Below, piece by piece: positions 33,616 to 42,005 of a DNA stretch of 64,000 nt; position 1 is the first letter of the stretch; each line of letters begins with the position of its first letter. The position numbers and the translations under genes were made by a program. Below the pieces are notes generated by a model, which saw only the letters and a program-made list of their open reading frames with translations, was not told the DNA's origin and did not search any database. This stretch comes from an uncultured Anaerolineaceae bacterium (GTDB taxonomy: Bacteria > Chloroflexota > Anaerolineae > Anaerolineales > Anaerolineaceae), in NCBI GenBank assembly GCA_927443345.1, contig CAKMKJ010000002.1:79071-143070 (forward strand). Direction: 5' to 3'.

Positions 33616-34848
33616 TTACTTATTTGCAGCTTCGGCACCAGCTTTTACCCAGGCGTCAGGAGTAATACCCTGTTCGTAGACTTGGTCAGTACCGCAGAAG
33701 TTGGACCAGTAAAGGCCTAACTGGGGAACCTGTGGGCGAATTGTAGCGCCAGCATTGAAAGCGTCAACAAGGCCCTGAATCAGGGGATCTGAAATGGTGA
33801 TATCGGTGAGCACAGGAACATGACCCGCTTCATTCATCATCACGGTTTGAGATTTTTCATTGGTCAAATAGAGAGCGACCTTTAAAGCAGCTTCTTGATT
33901 GGAGCTATTCGGGTTGAAATAGAAACCATCAACACCAAGCATGGGTTTGGCAGCGCCAGCAGGGCCAGCGGGTAATGGTGCAATACCCAATTTGTCACCC
34001 AAAGCAGTTTTGTAATCGCCCATTGCCCAGTTACCATTCACGATCGCAACAGCTTTTCCTTCAGAGAAGGGAGCTAAACCATCAGAATCAGTTTTGGTCC
34101 AGGAATTGGTCTTGGAGATTTGATACAGATCATTTAACCAAGTCATAGCATCTACAACACCGGTACCTTGATCAGCAACAACTTTCCAATCGGCGTCAAA
34201 AATTTCGCCGCCAAAAGCACTAAAGAAACCATAGTTGTGGTAGCAGCCATAAGCAAAGGCTACTTCGGTTCCGTCCTGCATCAACGCGAGCAATTCATCA
34301 GTTGTGGCGGGCGGGGTTGGTAGAAGTTCTTTGTTGTACCAAAGGGTAACAGCTTTGAGAGTTTCAGGAATACCATAAAGTTTTCCATCAAGGCTCATAC
34401 CGTCGATTCCCAATTGATTTATTCCATCCAATTGACCTGCAGCAAGGTCGGTGATATCGGCTAATAAGCCGGCACGAGCATCATCGCCAAGGCTGTCATT
34501 GGGGGCAATGAACATATCTGGTCCACCACCGGCAGCAACATCGGTTCGATATTTGTTGTAAATATCATTAAAGGGAACTTGCAAGACATTGATAGTGATT
34601 TCGGGCATATCAATAGCTGCCTGCTCAAGGTTTTTAGCCAAAGCTAACTCTTCAGCAGATCCAGTACCATAAGCGTGCCAGAAGGTTACTTCAACAGGGG
34701 CCATGGCTTCGGTAGCCATAGGCGCTTCAGTTGCATCTGCAACAGGTGCTTCAGTAGCAACGGGGGCTGCGGTTGGAGTGGCGCATGCAGTCAGGATGAA
34801 CGCCAAAACCAAAATCATAGTAAATACGGGCATTAACTTCTTAGTCAT
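33616..34848 (-). CDS. Sugar-binding lipoprotein of the ABC importer (MalE type)
   Basis: This 410-residue extracellular solute-binding protein of family 1 delivers sugar to the permeases. The lipoprotein signal ends in FILTAC (lipid-anchored Cys). A low-complexity Thr/Pro/Ala/Glu linker of about 30 residues follows, then the binding domains starting VTFWHAYGTGSAEE. IPETLKAVTLWYNKELLP, NGNWAMGDY and the C-terminal lobe are family features. Likely ligand is maltose/maltodextrin, judged only from the two GH13 genes. Start: ATG 34848 is chosen for its AAGGAG Shine-Dalgarno; the upstream in-frame TTG at 34893 has none. A LacI regulator lies directly upstream. Confidence 0.92.
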   Translation of the reverse strand: MTKKLMPVFTMILVLAFILTACATPTAAPVATEAPVADATEAPMATEAMAPVEVTFWHAYGTGSAEELALAKNLEQAAIDMPEITINVLQVPFNDIYNKYRTDVAAGGGPDMFIAPNDSLGDDARAGLLADITDLAAGQLDGINQLGIDGMSLDGKLYGIPETLKAVTLWYNKELLPTPPATTDELLALMQDGTEVAFAYGCYHNYGFFSAFGGEIFDADWKVVADQGTGVVDAMTWLNDLYQISKTNSWTKTDSDGLAPFSEGKAVAIVNGNWAMGDYKTALGDKLGIAPLPAGPAGAAKPMLGVDGFYFNPNSSNQEAALKVALYLTNEKSQTVMMNEAGHVPVLTDITISDPLIQGLVDAFNAGATIRPQVPQLGLYWSNFCGTDQVYEQGITPDAWVKAGAEAANK

Positions 34849-34950
34849 TTCTCTCTCCTTTTTACAAGTTAACCAAAAAACAAGATTGTTCAAAATTCAC
34901 AACATAAAAATTGATCCGAAACACCTCCTTTATCATTTCACATAGTAGCA

Positions 34951-35940
34951 TTAAGCTGTTTCCCTTTCAATAACCTTCAGTGGCAACCTTATATGTTGAA
35001 TTGGTTGAGAAGATTCTGTCAGGCGCGATAAAAGCAAATTCGTGGCTATTTTTCCAGATTCATCTAATGGTTGATGTACAGTGGTTAAACCAAATGAATC
35101 CGCCACGTCGATATCGTCAAATCCAACAATCGCGATGTCTTCAGGCACTCGCAAACCGAGAATTCTGGCTTGCTTGATTAATGCGATTGCCTGAAGATCA
35201 GTTGCAGCAAAAAAAGCAAGAGGTAAACCATGCTTTACCAGGTTTTTTAAAACTATTCCAGGATCAAATGCATATTCGTTGATGAAATCATCCGGCAGTT
35301 TAATATTATGCTCAATAAGGGCTTTTTGATAACCTTCCATTCTCTTGGCTATAGGATCGTGTCCAAATTCAGGCTTAATCTGCCCGCCAATGAAAGCTAT
35401 CTTTTTATACCCTTTTTTGACCAAATACTTGGTTGCCATATACCCACCTGAAACGTCATCAATTTCAACAGTCGAAAAATGAGAATGGTAATATTCAATC
35501 AAAACGGTTTCAAGATCATTACTTAATAACCTTTGAGCAATGGTATTGTCAAAAGTTTGCGAGACGATGATTAAACCATCAAGCGTTGAGCGCAATGGTA
35601 GCGTTTCTAAGTAGCTGGTCTCTTGAGACCGTGAGTTTACCGGATAAATCACCAATTCATATTCATTCTTACTTAATACCTCTGCAATGCCTCGCAGACG
35701 TTGAACAAAAGAGGGTGTGGTAAAAAATGGAATTAGTACCCCAATGCGTCTTGTATCCATGAAGGCTCGCGCACGAGATTCAGCTTTTGGGACGTAACCC
35801 AAGTCATCAATGGCATTCATAACCATTGACCTGGTTTCTTCTTTTACACGTAGGGGGAAATTTAATACTCGAGATACAGTCGCTATACTGACGCCTGCTT
35901 GTTGAGCCACGTTGTAAATTGTTGCTTTTGAACTGGACAT
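34951..35940 (-). CDS. LacI-family transcriptional regulator
   Basis: This 329-residue repressor has an N-terminal helix-turn-helix (TIYNVAQQAGVSIATVSRVLN, residues about 7-27) and hinge helix (YVPKAESRARAF). The periplasmic-binding-like effector domain follows (RRIGVLIPFF, GFDDIDVADSFGLTTVHQP). It sits upstream of the binding protein and permeases in the same orientation, so it most likely controls this sugar locus, probably released by maltose or a maltodextrin. A minus-strand TATAAT at 35982-35987 gives it a leader of about 40 bases. No convincing operator palindrome was found in 34849-34950. Confidence 0.93.
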   Translation of the reverse strand: MSSSKATIYNVAQQAGVSIATVSRVLNFPLRVKEETRSMVMNAIDDLGYVPKAESRARAFMDTRRIGVLIPFFTTPSFVQRLRGIAEVLSKNEYELVIYPVNSRSQETSYLETLPLRSTLDGLIIVSQTFDNTIAQRLLSNDLETVLIEYYHSHFSTVEIDDVSGGYMATKYLVKKGYKKIAFIGGQIKPEFGHDPIAKRMEGYQKALIEHNIKLPDDFINEYAFDPGIVLKNLVKHGLPLAFFAATDLQAIALIKQARILGLRVPEDIAIVGFDDIDVADSFGLTTVHQPLDESGKIATNLLLSRLTESSQPIQHIRLPLKVIERETA

Positions 35941-36077
35941 ATTATCCGTTTCTTTGTAACAACTTTACTGAAAGCTCTTACATTATAAAGATTTAATTAT
36001 TGAAAGTCAACCCCTTATGTAAATTTCATGTTAAATTTGAAGAAATTTCATATTCCATTTTTCACGGGTTTTTGTTT

Positions 36078-36083
36078 TATAAT
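36078..36083 (+). promoter_or_regulatory. -10 box of the octanoyltransferase gene, predicted leaderless
   Basis: A perfect TATAAT ends six bases before the ATG at 36090, the same spacing as for scpA, fmt and the 15142 gene. This also rejects the longer reading frame that begins at 36000. Confidence 0.65.
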
Positions 36084-36089
36084 TTTTAC

Positions 36090-36944
36090 ATGCTTTCACA
36101 ATCTGAAAACACAGGGCGCAATCCAAATGGTCAATGGCGGCTTATAAAATCGCCACCCTCATCTGCTGCTTTCAATATGTCTCTTGATGAGGCATTACTT
36201 ATTTCAACGGCGCAGAAACACGCTCTACCAACCTTGCGCCTGTATTCCTGGATGGTACCATCTATATCGCTAGGGTACGCCCAACCCTCTTTGGATGTTG
36301 ATCAGCAGGAATTGTCAAATCATGCCTGGCAATTAGTACGCAGACCAACAGGTGGTAAAGCAATTTTGCACACCGACGAACTGACTTATTCCATATCCGC
36401 ACCACTTGATGAACCTTTGGTGTTGGGTTCGCTGCTAGAAAGTTATCAACGCATCTCACTTGGGTTGCAAAAAGCGCTTCAACAATTAGGGTTACAAACG
36501 ATAGCTGAAAACAAATCCGATTTACCCGACGAACATTCCAGGAAGGAACCCGTATGTTTTCAAACACCTTCCAATTATGAAATCACCTGGAAAAATAAAA
36601 AGTTGATCGGCTCTGCCCAAGCCAGAAAACATAGCGGTGTACTTCAACACGGCTCGCTTCCACTCAGCGGAGACCTTTCAAGAATTACTCAAGTTCTTGC
36701 GTATCCCTCTCAAATGGATCGTGATACTGCAGCACAGAAAACCCTGGCACGAGCCACAACACTTGAAGCCGCAACCGGAAAGATATTCACCTGGGATGAG
36801 GCGGCCGATGCTATTATCCGTAGTTTTTCTGCAGAATTTGGGATTACCTTTCTCGAAAGCCTTCCGACTCAAGAAGAAATGGATATAACAAGCAATTTAG
36901 TTCAGTCCAAATACGACTCACATTCTTGGAATTATCGTATTTAG
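36090..36944 (+). CDS. Octanoyl/lipoate protein transferase, LipM-like
   Basis: This 284-residue protein of the biotin/lipoate ligase fold attaches octanoate or lipoate to GcvH or 2-oxoacid dehydrogenase E2 domains. It shows AAFNMSLDEALL, LRLYSWMVPSISLGYAQP, RRPTGGKAILHTDELTYS, and the substrate Lys region KKLIGSAQARKHSGVLQHGSLPL (in parts). Cys156 in VCFQTPSNYE matches the position of the acyl-accepting Cys of LipM octanoyltransferases, so LipM is favoured over an ATP-dependent LplA. It may serve GcvH of the glycine cleavage system, whose GcvT is at 20-23 kb. It is divergent from the LacI regulator and its mRNA is predicted leaderless. Confidence 0.87.
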   Translation: MLSQSENTGRNPNGQWRLIKSPPSSAAFNMSLDEALLISTAQKHALPTLRLYSWMVPSISLGYAQPSLDVDQQELSNHAWQLVRRPTGGKAILHTDELTYSISAPLDEPLVLGSLLESYQRISLGLQKALQQLGLQTIAENKSDLPDEHSRKEPVCFQTPSNYEITWKNKKLIGSAQARKHSGVLQHGSLPLSGDLSRITQVLAYPSQMDRDTAAQKTLARATTLEAATGKIFTWDEAADAIIRSFSAEFGITFLESLPTQEEMDITSNLVQSKYDSHSWNYRI

Positions 36945-37010
36945 ACTACGTAATAATCAATACAAAGGGGTCAGTCACAAATCTCTCCTCAAATCTATGG
37001 AAAGCTAATT

Positions 37011-37019
37011 TGGTATAAA
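37011..37019 (+). promoter_or_regulatory. Extended -10 box of the SanA-like gene, predicted leaderless
   Basis: TGGTATAAA is an extended -10 element whose hexamer (37014-37019) ends seven bases before the ATG at 37027. No Shine-Dalgarno lies between. Confidence 0.6.
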
Positions 37020-37026
37020 ACTTGCT

Positions 37027-37686
37027 ATGATAAAAAAGAGTATAAAAATGTTGATTAAACTTCTATTTTGGATGATTATTGCTTTCGTGGCTGCTTTTGG
37101 GTTGCCCCGCTTGCTCACTGAAATTCTAAGTATAGGCAAAATCAAAACAGTTGATTCATCCATAACAACGCGTGTTGCAATCGTTTTTGGTGCAGGTTTA
37201 CAACGGGATGGCACCCCGTCACCAGTTTTGCAAGATCGTGTGAAGTCGGCGGTTCAACTATATCAAGCAGGAAAGGTCGAAAAGCTTCTTATGAGCGGTG
37301 ACAATCGGTTTGTCGATTACAACGAACCTGGTGCGATGCAAGTATTCGCCATCACTCTTGGTGTTCCGCAAGAAGATATAGTGCTCGATTACGCGGGACG
37401 AAGAACATACGACACTTGTTATCGCGCTCTCCATATCTTTGGCGTAAAAGAAGCAATATTGGTGACCCAAAGTTTTCACCTGCCGCGGGCACTTTTTACT
37501 TGCAATGGTATCGGTTTGAAGTCCACCGGTTTAGCTGCTAACCTGCAGTATTACCGTAAATACTCCAGATTGATATGGAATACTCGAGAACTAGCCGCTA
37601 CCACAGTGGCGTTGTGGCAGGTCTGGTTCAGCCATCCCCTGCCTGTTATGGGTGATCCAGAACCTATTTTCCCCAGTGAGAATTAA
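37027..37686 (+). CDS. SanA/YdcF-type DUF218 protein
   Basis: This 219-residue protein is anchored by one N-terminal membrane helix (MLIKLLFWMIIAFVAAFG). The DUF218 domain has VAIVFGAGLQRDGTPSPVLQDRV, LMSGDNR, GVPQEDIVLDYAGRRTYDT and LVTQSFHLPRAL (given in parts). The SanA/ElyC group is linked to envelope permeability and envelope polysaccharide metabolism in other bacteria; no catalytic activity is proven. It is followed five bases later by the HD-domain gene and is probably in one operon with it and the TIM-barrel gene. Confidence 0.88.
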   Translation: MIKKSIKMLIKLLFWMIIAFVAAFGLPRLLTEILSIGKIKTVDSSITTRVAIVFGAGLQRDGTPSPVLQDRVKSAVQLYQAGKVEKLLMSGDNRFVDYNEPGAMQVFAITLGVPQEDIVLDYAGRRTYDTCYRALHIFGVKEAILVTQSFHLPRALFTCNGIGLKSTGLAANLQYYRKYSRLIWNTRELAATTVALWQVWFSHPLPVMGDPEPIFPSEN

Positions 37687-37691
37687 TACCA

Positions 37692-38267
37692 ATGAAAACT
37701 CGTGAAGAAGCGCTCGCCATTGTTCATCAATATATCAAGAATCCACAGTTAGTGAAACACATGCTGTGTGTCGAAGCTGCCATGCGCTTTTACGCCCGAA
37801 AATTAAACCAGCCAGAAGATCTATGGGGCATTACAGGCATCTTGCACGATTTTGATTGGGAAATTCACCCCACCTATCAAGAACATCCTCTGGCAGGGGC
37901 TCCCATACTGCGCGAGTTGGGTGTTGAAGAAGAAATAGTGCAGGCCATTCTTAGTCACGGAGATCATCTTAAACTTCCACGTGAAACCCTGCTTCAAAAA
38001 GGGTTGTATGCCTGCGATGAAATTACCGGATTGATCACGGCTGTGGCTTTGGTGAGACCTTCCAAATCACTTTACGATCTTGAAGCCAGTTCTGTCAAGA
38101 AGAAATGGAAAGATAAGGCTTTTGCAGCAGGCGCCAACCGTGATGAGATTGAACATGGAGCGGCTGAATTTGGAGTTCCGTTATGGGAACATTGTACGAA
38201 TGTAATTCTCGCCATGCGCGAGATTGCCAATACACTTGATCTCGAAGGTTCTTTAACCGCCAACTAA
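37692..38267 (+). CDS. HD-domain phosphohydrolase-like protein
   Basis: This 191-residue cytoplasmic protein has the metal-binding HD motif in GILHDFDWEIHP near residues 49-60, with an upstream His in KHMLCVEAAMRFYA and a later AILSHGDHLKLP. The pattern is that of small HDIG hydrolases that act on nucleotides or phosphate esters; the substrate cannot be inferred. It follows the SanA-like gene by five bases and precedes the TIM-barrel gene by 31 bases, so the three form a likely operon. Confidence 0.87.
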   Translation: MKTREEALAIVHQYIKNPQLVKHMLCVEAAMRFYARKLNQPEDLWGITGILHDFDWEIHPTYQEHPLAGAPILRELGVEEEIVQAILSHGDHLKLPRETLLQKGLYACDEITGLITAVALVRPSKSLYDLEASSVKKKWKDKAFAAGANRDEIEHGAAEFGVPLWEHCTNVILAMREIANTLDLEGSLTAN

Positions 38268-38298
38268 TCGAGTGACGCACTAAACCGGAGGATGATAG

Positions 38299-39408
38299 AT
38301 GGCACTTCAAGGAAAAGGCACCTGGATATGGAAAATACCCCAATGTGAAGGTGGAAATGCACAATCAATCGCTAATGTCGCCAAAGATTGCGGATTTTCT
38401 CATGTTCTTATTAAAATCGCAGATAGTTCTTACCCCTACAATGTGAACAAGACCACCGGCGCCGATTTGATCCCTCCTGTGGTGGATGCTTTGCGCGCTA
38501 AAGGCATTCTGGTATGGGGATGGCATTATGTCTATGGCTACAACCCCAGTGGTGAGGCTGCTATTGCAATTTCGCAAAGCAAGAAATACAACCTTGATGG
38601 CTACGTCGTAGATGCCGAGATTGAGTATAAACAACCAGGAAGAGACGCTGTTGCCCGTTCCTTCATGACTCAAGTGCGTAACGGCCTTCCAAACACTCCG
38701 ATTGCGCTTAGTACATTCCGCTGGCCTTCATACCATGGCACCTTTCCATATGCTACTTTCATGCAATATTGTGATTACAGCATGCCACAGGTTTATTGGA
38801 TAAAAGCACGTAATCCTGTCTATGATCTCACTAGATCGTTTAATGAATTCAAAGCCATCAATTCATCAAAACCAGTGATCCCAACCGGAGCAGCATTCCG
38901 TGAATCAGGTTGGCAGCCAACCCCTGCTGAAGTCAAAGATTTTCTCGATTGTGCCAAATCTTTAGGCTGCACCGCTGCCAATATCTACTCATGGGATGAT
39001 TCCCGCACAGTTTTGCCTGATGTTTGGAATCAGGTTGCCAATTATTCCTGGCCTGCGCCAAGTCAACCCGTCCAACCGAGCAACGATATTCTCGATAAAT
39101 TTTTTGTAATGCTTAATACTGTTACCTATGACAAAGTTCTGGATCTTTACACAGATGATGCAGTACATGTGTCTTCAGAAAAAACCATCCAGGGTAAAGA
39201 AAATATTCGTATTTTTTATGGTCAATTACTAGCCAATAATTTGCCTTCCGGCAACTTCAAGATCACCGGTCAAACCAACAAAGGTGAAACGCGGCATTTC
39301 ACCTGGACATGCACTTCAAACCGTGGAAAAGTTTATGACGGCAGCGACACCATCGGCATCAAGGATGGAAAAATCGCCTATCACTATACGCACTTCACGC
39401 TATCATAA
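38299..39408 (+). CDS. TIM-barrel (GH-like) protein with C-terminal NTF2/SnoaL-like domain
   Basis: This 369-residue protein has two parts. Residues 1-about 250 look like a glycoside-hydrolase TIM barrel: [45 protein letters not shown] (a candidate catalytic Asp/Glu pair), [19 protein letters not shown], and IYSWDDSRT. After a Pro-rich linker ([12 protein letters not shown]) the last 110 residues resemble an NTF2/SnoaL cone: [44 protein letters not shown]. No signal peptide is seen, so an intracellular or phage-like origin, or a non-classical export, is unclear. GGAGG precedes the ATG. The last six bases overlap gyrA convergently. Confidence 0.8.
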   Translation: MALQGKGTWIWKIPQCEGGNAQSIANVAKDCGFSHVLIKIADSSYPYNVNKTTGADLIPPVVDALRAKGILVWGWHYVYGYNPSGEAAIAISQSKKYNLDGYVVDAEIEYKQPGRDAVARSFMTQVRNGLPNTPIALSTFRWPSYHGTFPYATFMQYCDYSMPQVYWIKARNPVYDLTRSFNEFKAINSSKPVIPTGAAFRESGWQPTPAEVKDFLDCAKSLGCTAANIYSWDDSRTVLPDVWNQVANYSWPAPSQPVQPSNDILDKFFVMLNTVTYDKVLDLYTDDAVHVSSEKTIQGKENIRIFYGQLLANNLPSGNFKITGQTNKGETRHFTWTCTSNRGKVYDGSDTIGIKDGKIAYHYTHFTLS

Positions 39409-41877
39409 AAGACTTTTTTGCACCAGCTTGTCGGTTCCAACAGGCAAGGCCACGTTGTCAAGGATTGCAACCAAACCTTGCACTTCATCGCCTGGTTTCA
39501 ACTCAACCACTACTTTACCGCTGGTCGCCCTTTTTCCGGTTGGAATTTCATCCAGCCGGATAATTTTTGCGGCTGCCTTTTTCAAATGTAATGCTATTTG
39601 CGTGTTCTTTTTGCCAATGGTCAAACCGACCATGCCGCAATCAGGTTTAATTTTGCAGGTATTGACCCCTTGCCCATACCGTCCCTGAATTGGAAATTCC
39701 TTCTCATCCATACGCCAGCCTTTTCCATCAGAAGAAACGGCAAATAATTCAAGTCCTTTGGTTATTTCGACCATCCCTGCAACTTGATCGCCAGCCGCCA
39801 ATTTCAATGCATTCACGCCAGCAGCGACAAGCCCCATAACACGTACCTCATCCCCTTCAAAACGGATTGACATACCATGATTGGTTAGGATTAAGTATTG
39901 TGTTTCATTTTCATTCAACATCGCCCAACCCAATTCGTCTCCTTCGTTAACCTTGCATAATACAAAAGTATCGGAGGATGGACCGGGAAGTTCAGACACC
40001 AGTGATTTTTTGATCATTCCTTGTTTGGTCAAAGTGGTGACACACAAAGATTCAGAATGTTTTTGATCATGACTGAGACAGAATAATGCAACTGGTGAGT
40101 CGCCCTCTTTAAACGAGCAAACCCGATGAATATCACTCGCATTTTCAAAATCTTCAACCAAATGCAAAGATTGCACAGCCACACAGGCACACTTGCCCGA
40201 CTTTGATACCATATACAAATTCTGATGAGAATCCGTTTTTAGCAGCAAAACGGGGGCTTCACGGCCACCCATTCTGGGAGGATTCTTTTCAGCAGTCTTG
40301 CCGATCTTACCCTCTTTGGATATGGCAATCCAAACATTCTCAACCGGGGTAACTTCTTTAACCGTCAAGAGATCAGCAGCGACCTTGCCCTGTTTGAGAA
40401 GTACAATTTGTGTTTTACGGCTGTCACCATATTTTGTTTTAATTTCAGCCAATTCAGCGATAATCGCCTGGCGACGTTTGGTTTCAGATTTGAGTAATGA
40501 TTGTAGTTCTTTTACCAAATCAAGCAGGTCTTTGTATTCCTGCTCGATTTTCTTTCGCTCCAAAGATGCAAGCCTCTTAAGCGGCATATCCAGAATAGCT
40601 TGCGCCTGCAAAATACTCAGCTTGAATTTCTTCATCAATTTTTCGCGGGCTTGATCCGTATCCGCAGCAGAACGGATCAAAGCGATCACTTCATCCAGAA
40701 ACTTGATGGCAATCCGCAATCCTTCGAGGATGTGGATTCGATCTTCTGCCTTCTTTAGATCATATTCACTTCGACGTTTAATGATTTCAAGTCGATGTTC
40801 GACAAAGACTTTCAAGGCTTGTTTGAGTGAAAGCAGTTTTGGTTCACCATTAACTAGTGCCAGCAGGTTGATGCTGTAAGTTACTTGCAAAGGCGTACGT
40901 TTATATAAGGCTCGTAAAGTTTTATCTGCATCTGCAGCCTTGTTTAACTCGATAACAATACGCATACCATGCCGGTCTGACTCGTCTCGTAAATCTGATA
41001 CACCCTCAAGATCACCTTCACGTGCAAGCTCTGCGATGCGCTCAATCAGGCTGGATTTATTGGTCATATAAGGCAGTTCTGTGACAATGATGCGACTTTT
41101 GCCGCGCGCCATTTCTTCCAGATTCAAACGGCCGCGCAGGGTGATCCTGCCTTTTCCTGTAGCATATGTAGCTTGCAGCTCATTTAGCTCATGCTCTTGC
41201 AGAATAATGCCGCCAGTGGGAAAATCAGGCCCCTTGATAAACTTCATCAAGTCGCCAACGGTAATCTCATCCAATTTTTGCCAGTGTTCAAGCATGTAAT
41301 TTATGGCATCTATCGTTTCAGACAGATTGTGTGGTGGAATACTGGTTGCCATACCCACAGCAATACCTGTGGCACCGTTCACCAGCATATTGGGGATGGC
41401 CGACGGAAGAACACTTGGTTCGCTTAATGTGTCGTCAAAATTTCGATCATAATTTACGGTGTTCCTATCAAGCTGGTTGAGTAATTCGAGCGCAAAAGGC
41501 GTAATTCGCGCTTCGGTATAACGCATGGCAGCCGGGGGGTCGCCATCCACACTGCCAAAGTTACCTTGTCCATCGATTAGCTCATAACGCATCGAGAAAT
41601 CTTGCGCCAGGCGTGCCATAGATTCATAAACCGCTTGGTCACCATGGGGGTGATACTTGCCAAGAACTTCACCCACGATCCTGGCGGATTTTTTATAAGC
41701 CGAATCAGGACGAATTCCCATATCATACATTGCATACAGCAGTCTACGCTGCACAGGTTTTAGTCCGTCTCTCGCGTCAGGTAGTGCACGTGAAACGATT
41801 ACGCTCATGGCGTAATCAAGATAAGATTGCTGCATCTCGTGATCGATATCGACTCTTTTAACCAGTCCAAGTTCCAT
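39403..41877 (-). CDS. gyrA: DNA gyrase subunit A / topoisomerase IV subunit A
   Basis: This 824-residue type IIA topoisomerase subunit cuts and reseals DNA. It has the N-terminal [26 protein letters not shown], the breakage domain with catalytic Tyr near residue 120 in AMRYTEARI, a coiled coil around 360-490, and a C-terminal beta-pinwheel. Two points depart from textbook GyrA. First, the quinolone-determining motif reads [10 protein letters not shown]: Gln81 at the E. coli Ser83 position and Glu85 at Asp87. Second, the GyrA box QRRGGKG of the pinwheel is not present; the equivalent stretch reads [11 protein letters not shown]. It could therefore be a ParC-like subunit. A CGGAG Shine-Dalgarno precedes ATG 41877. 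gyrB is not in the window. Confidence 0.9.
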   Translation of the reverse strand: MELGLVKRVDIDHEMQQSYLDYAMSVIVSRALPDARDGLKPVQRRLLYAMYDMGIRPDSAYKKSARIVGEVLGKYHPHGDQAVYESMARLAQDFSMRYELIDGQGNFGSVDGDPPAAMRYTEARITPFALELLNQLDRNTVNYDRNFDDTLSEPSVLPSAIPNMLVNGATGIAVGMATSIPPHNLSETIDAINYMLEHWQKLDEITVGDLMKFIKGPDFPTGGIILQEHELNELQATYATGKGRITLRGRLNLEEMARGKSRIIVTELPYMTNKSSLIERIAELAREGDLEGVSDLRDESDRHGMRIVIELNKAADADKTLRALYKRTPLQVTYSINLLALVNGEPKLLSLKQALKVFVEHRLEIIKRRSEYDLKKAEDRIHILEGLRIAIKFLDEVIALIRSAADTDQAREKLMKKFKLSILQAQAILDMPLKRLASLERKKIEQEYKDLLDLVKELQSLLKSETKRRQAIIAELAEIKTKYGDSRKTQIVLLKQGKVAADLLTVKEVTPVENVWIAISKEGKIGKTAEKNPPRMGGREAPVLLLKTDSHQNLYMVSKSGKCACVAVQSLHLVEDFENASDIHRVCSFKEGDSPVALFCLSHDQKHSESLCVTTLTKQGMIKKSLVSELPGPSSDTFVLCKVNEGDELGWAMLNENETQYLILTNHGMSIRFEGDEVRVMGLVAAGVNALKLAAGDQVAGMVEITKGLELFAVSSDGKGWRMDEKEFPIQGRYGQGVNTCKIKPDCGMVGLTIGKKNTQIALHLKKAAAKIIRLDEIPTGKRATSGKVVVELKPGDEVQGLVAILDNVALPVGTDKLVQKSLL

Positions 41878-41961
41878 AGATGACTCCGTTCAAGACAATG
41901 AATTTCAGCATAAGTTTACCCCACACTGCATGAAATAGTGAGTAATTTAAGAGGTTACAAA

Positions 41962-41987
41962 AGAACCCCGAGAAGTCTCGGGGTTCT
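41962..41987 (-). terminator. Intrinsic terminator after rpoC
   Basis: AGAACCCCGAG (41962-41972) pairs perfectly with CTCGGGGTTCT (41977-41987) around a four-base loop; on the minus strand the stem is followed by TTTG after TTC. It lies 19 bases past the rpoC stop, so gyrA is not co-transcribed. Confidence 0.8.
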
Positions 41988-42005
41988 AAAATTGTGTTAA
42001 TTATT

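Noticed and set aside
34849..34950. LacI-type operator before the binding-protein gene
   Set aside because: No convincing palindrome with a central CG was found by eye; the only near matches are short and could be chance.
36000..36089. N-terminal extension of the LipM-like protein from an upstream start
   Set aside because: A TATAAT lies at 36078-36083 inside it and the extra residues match no family part; the ATG at 36090 fits promoter and homology.
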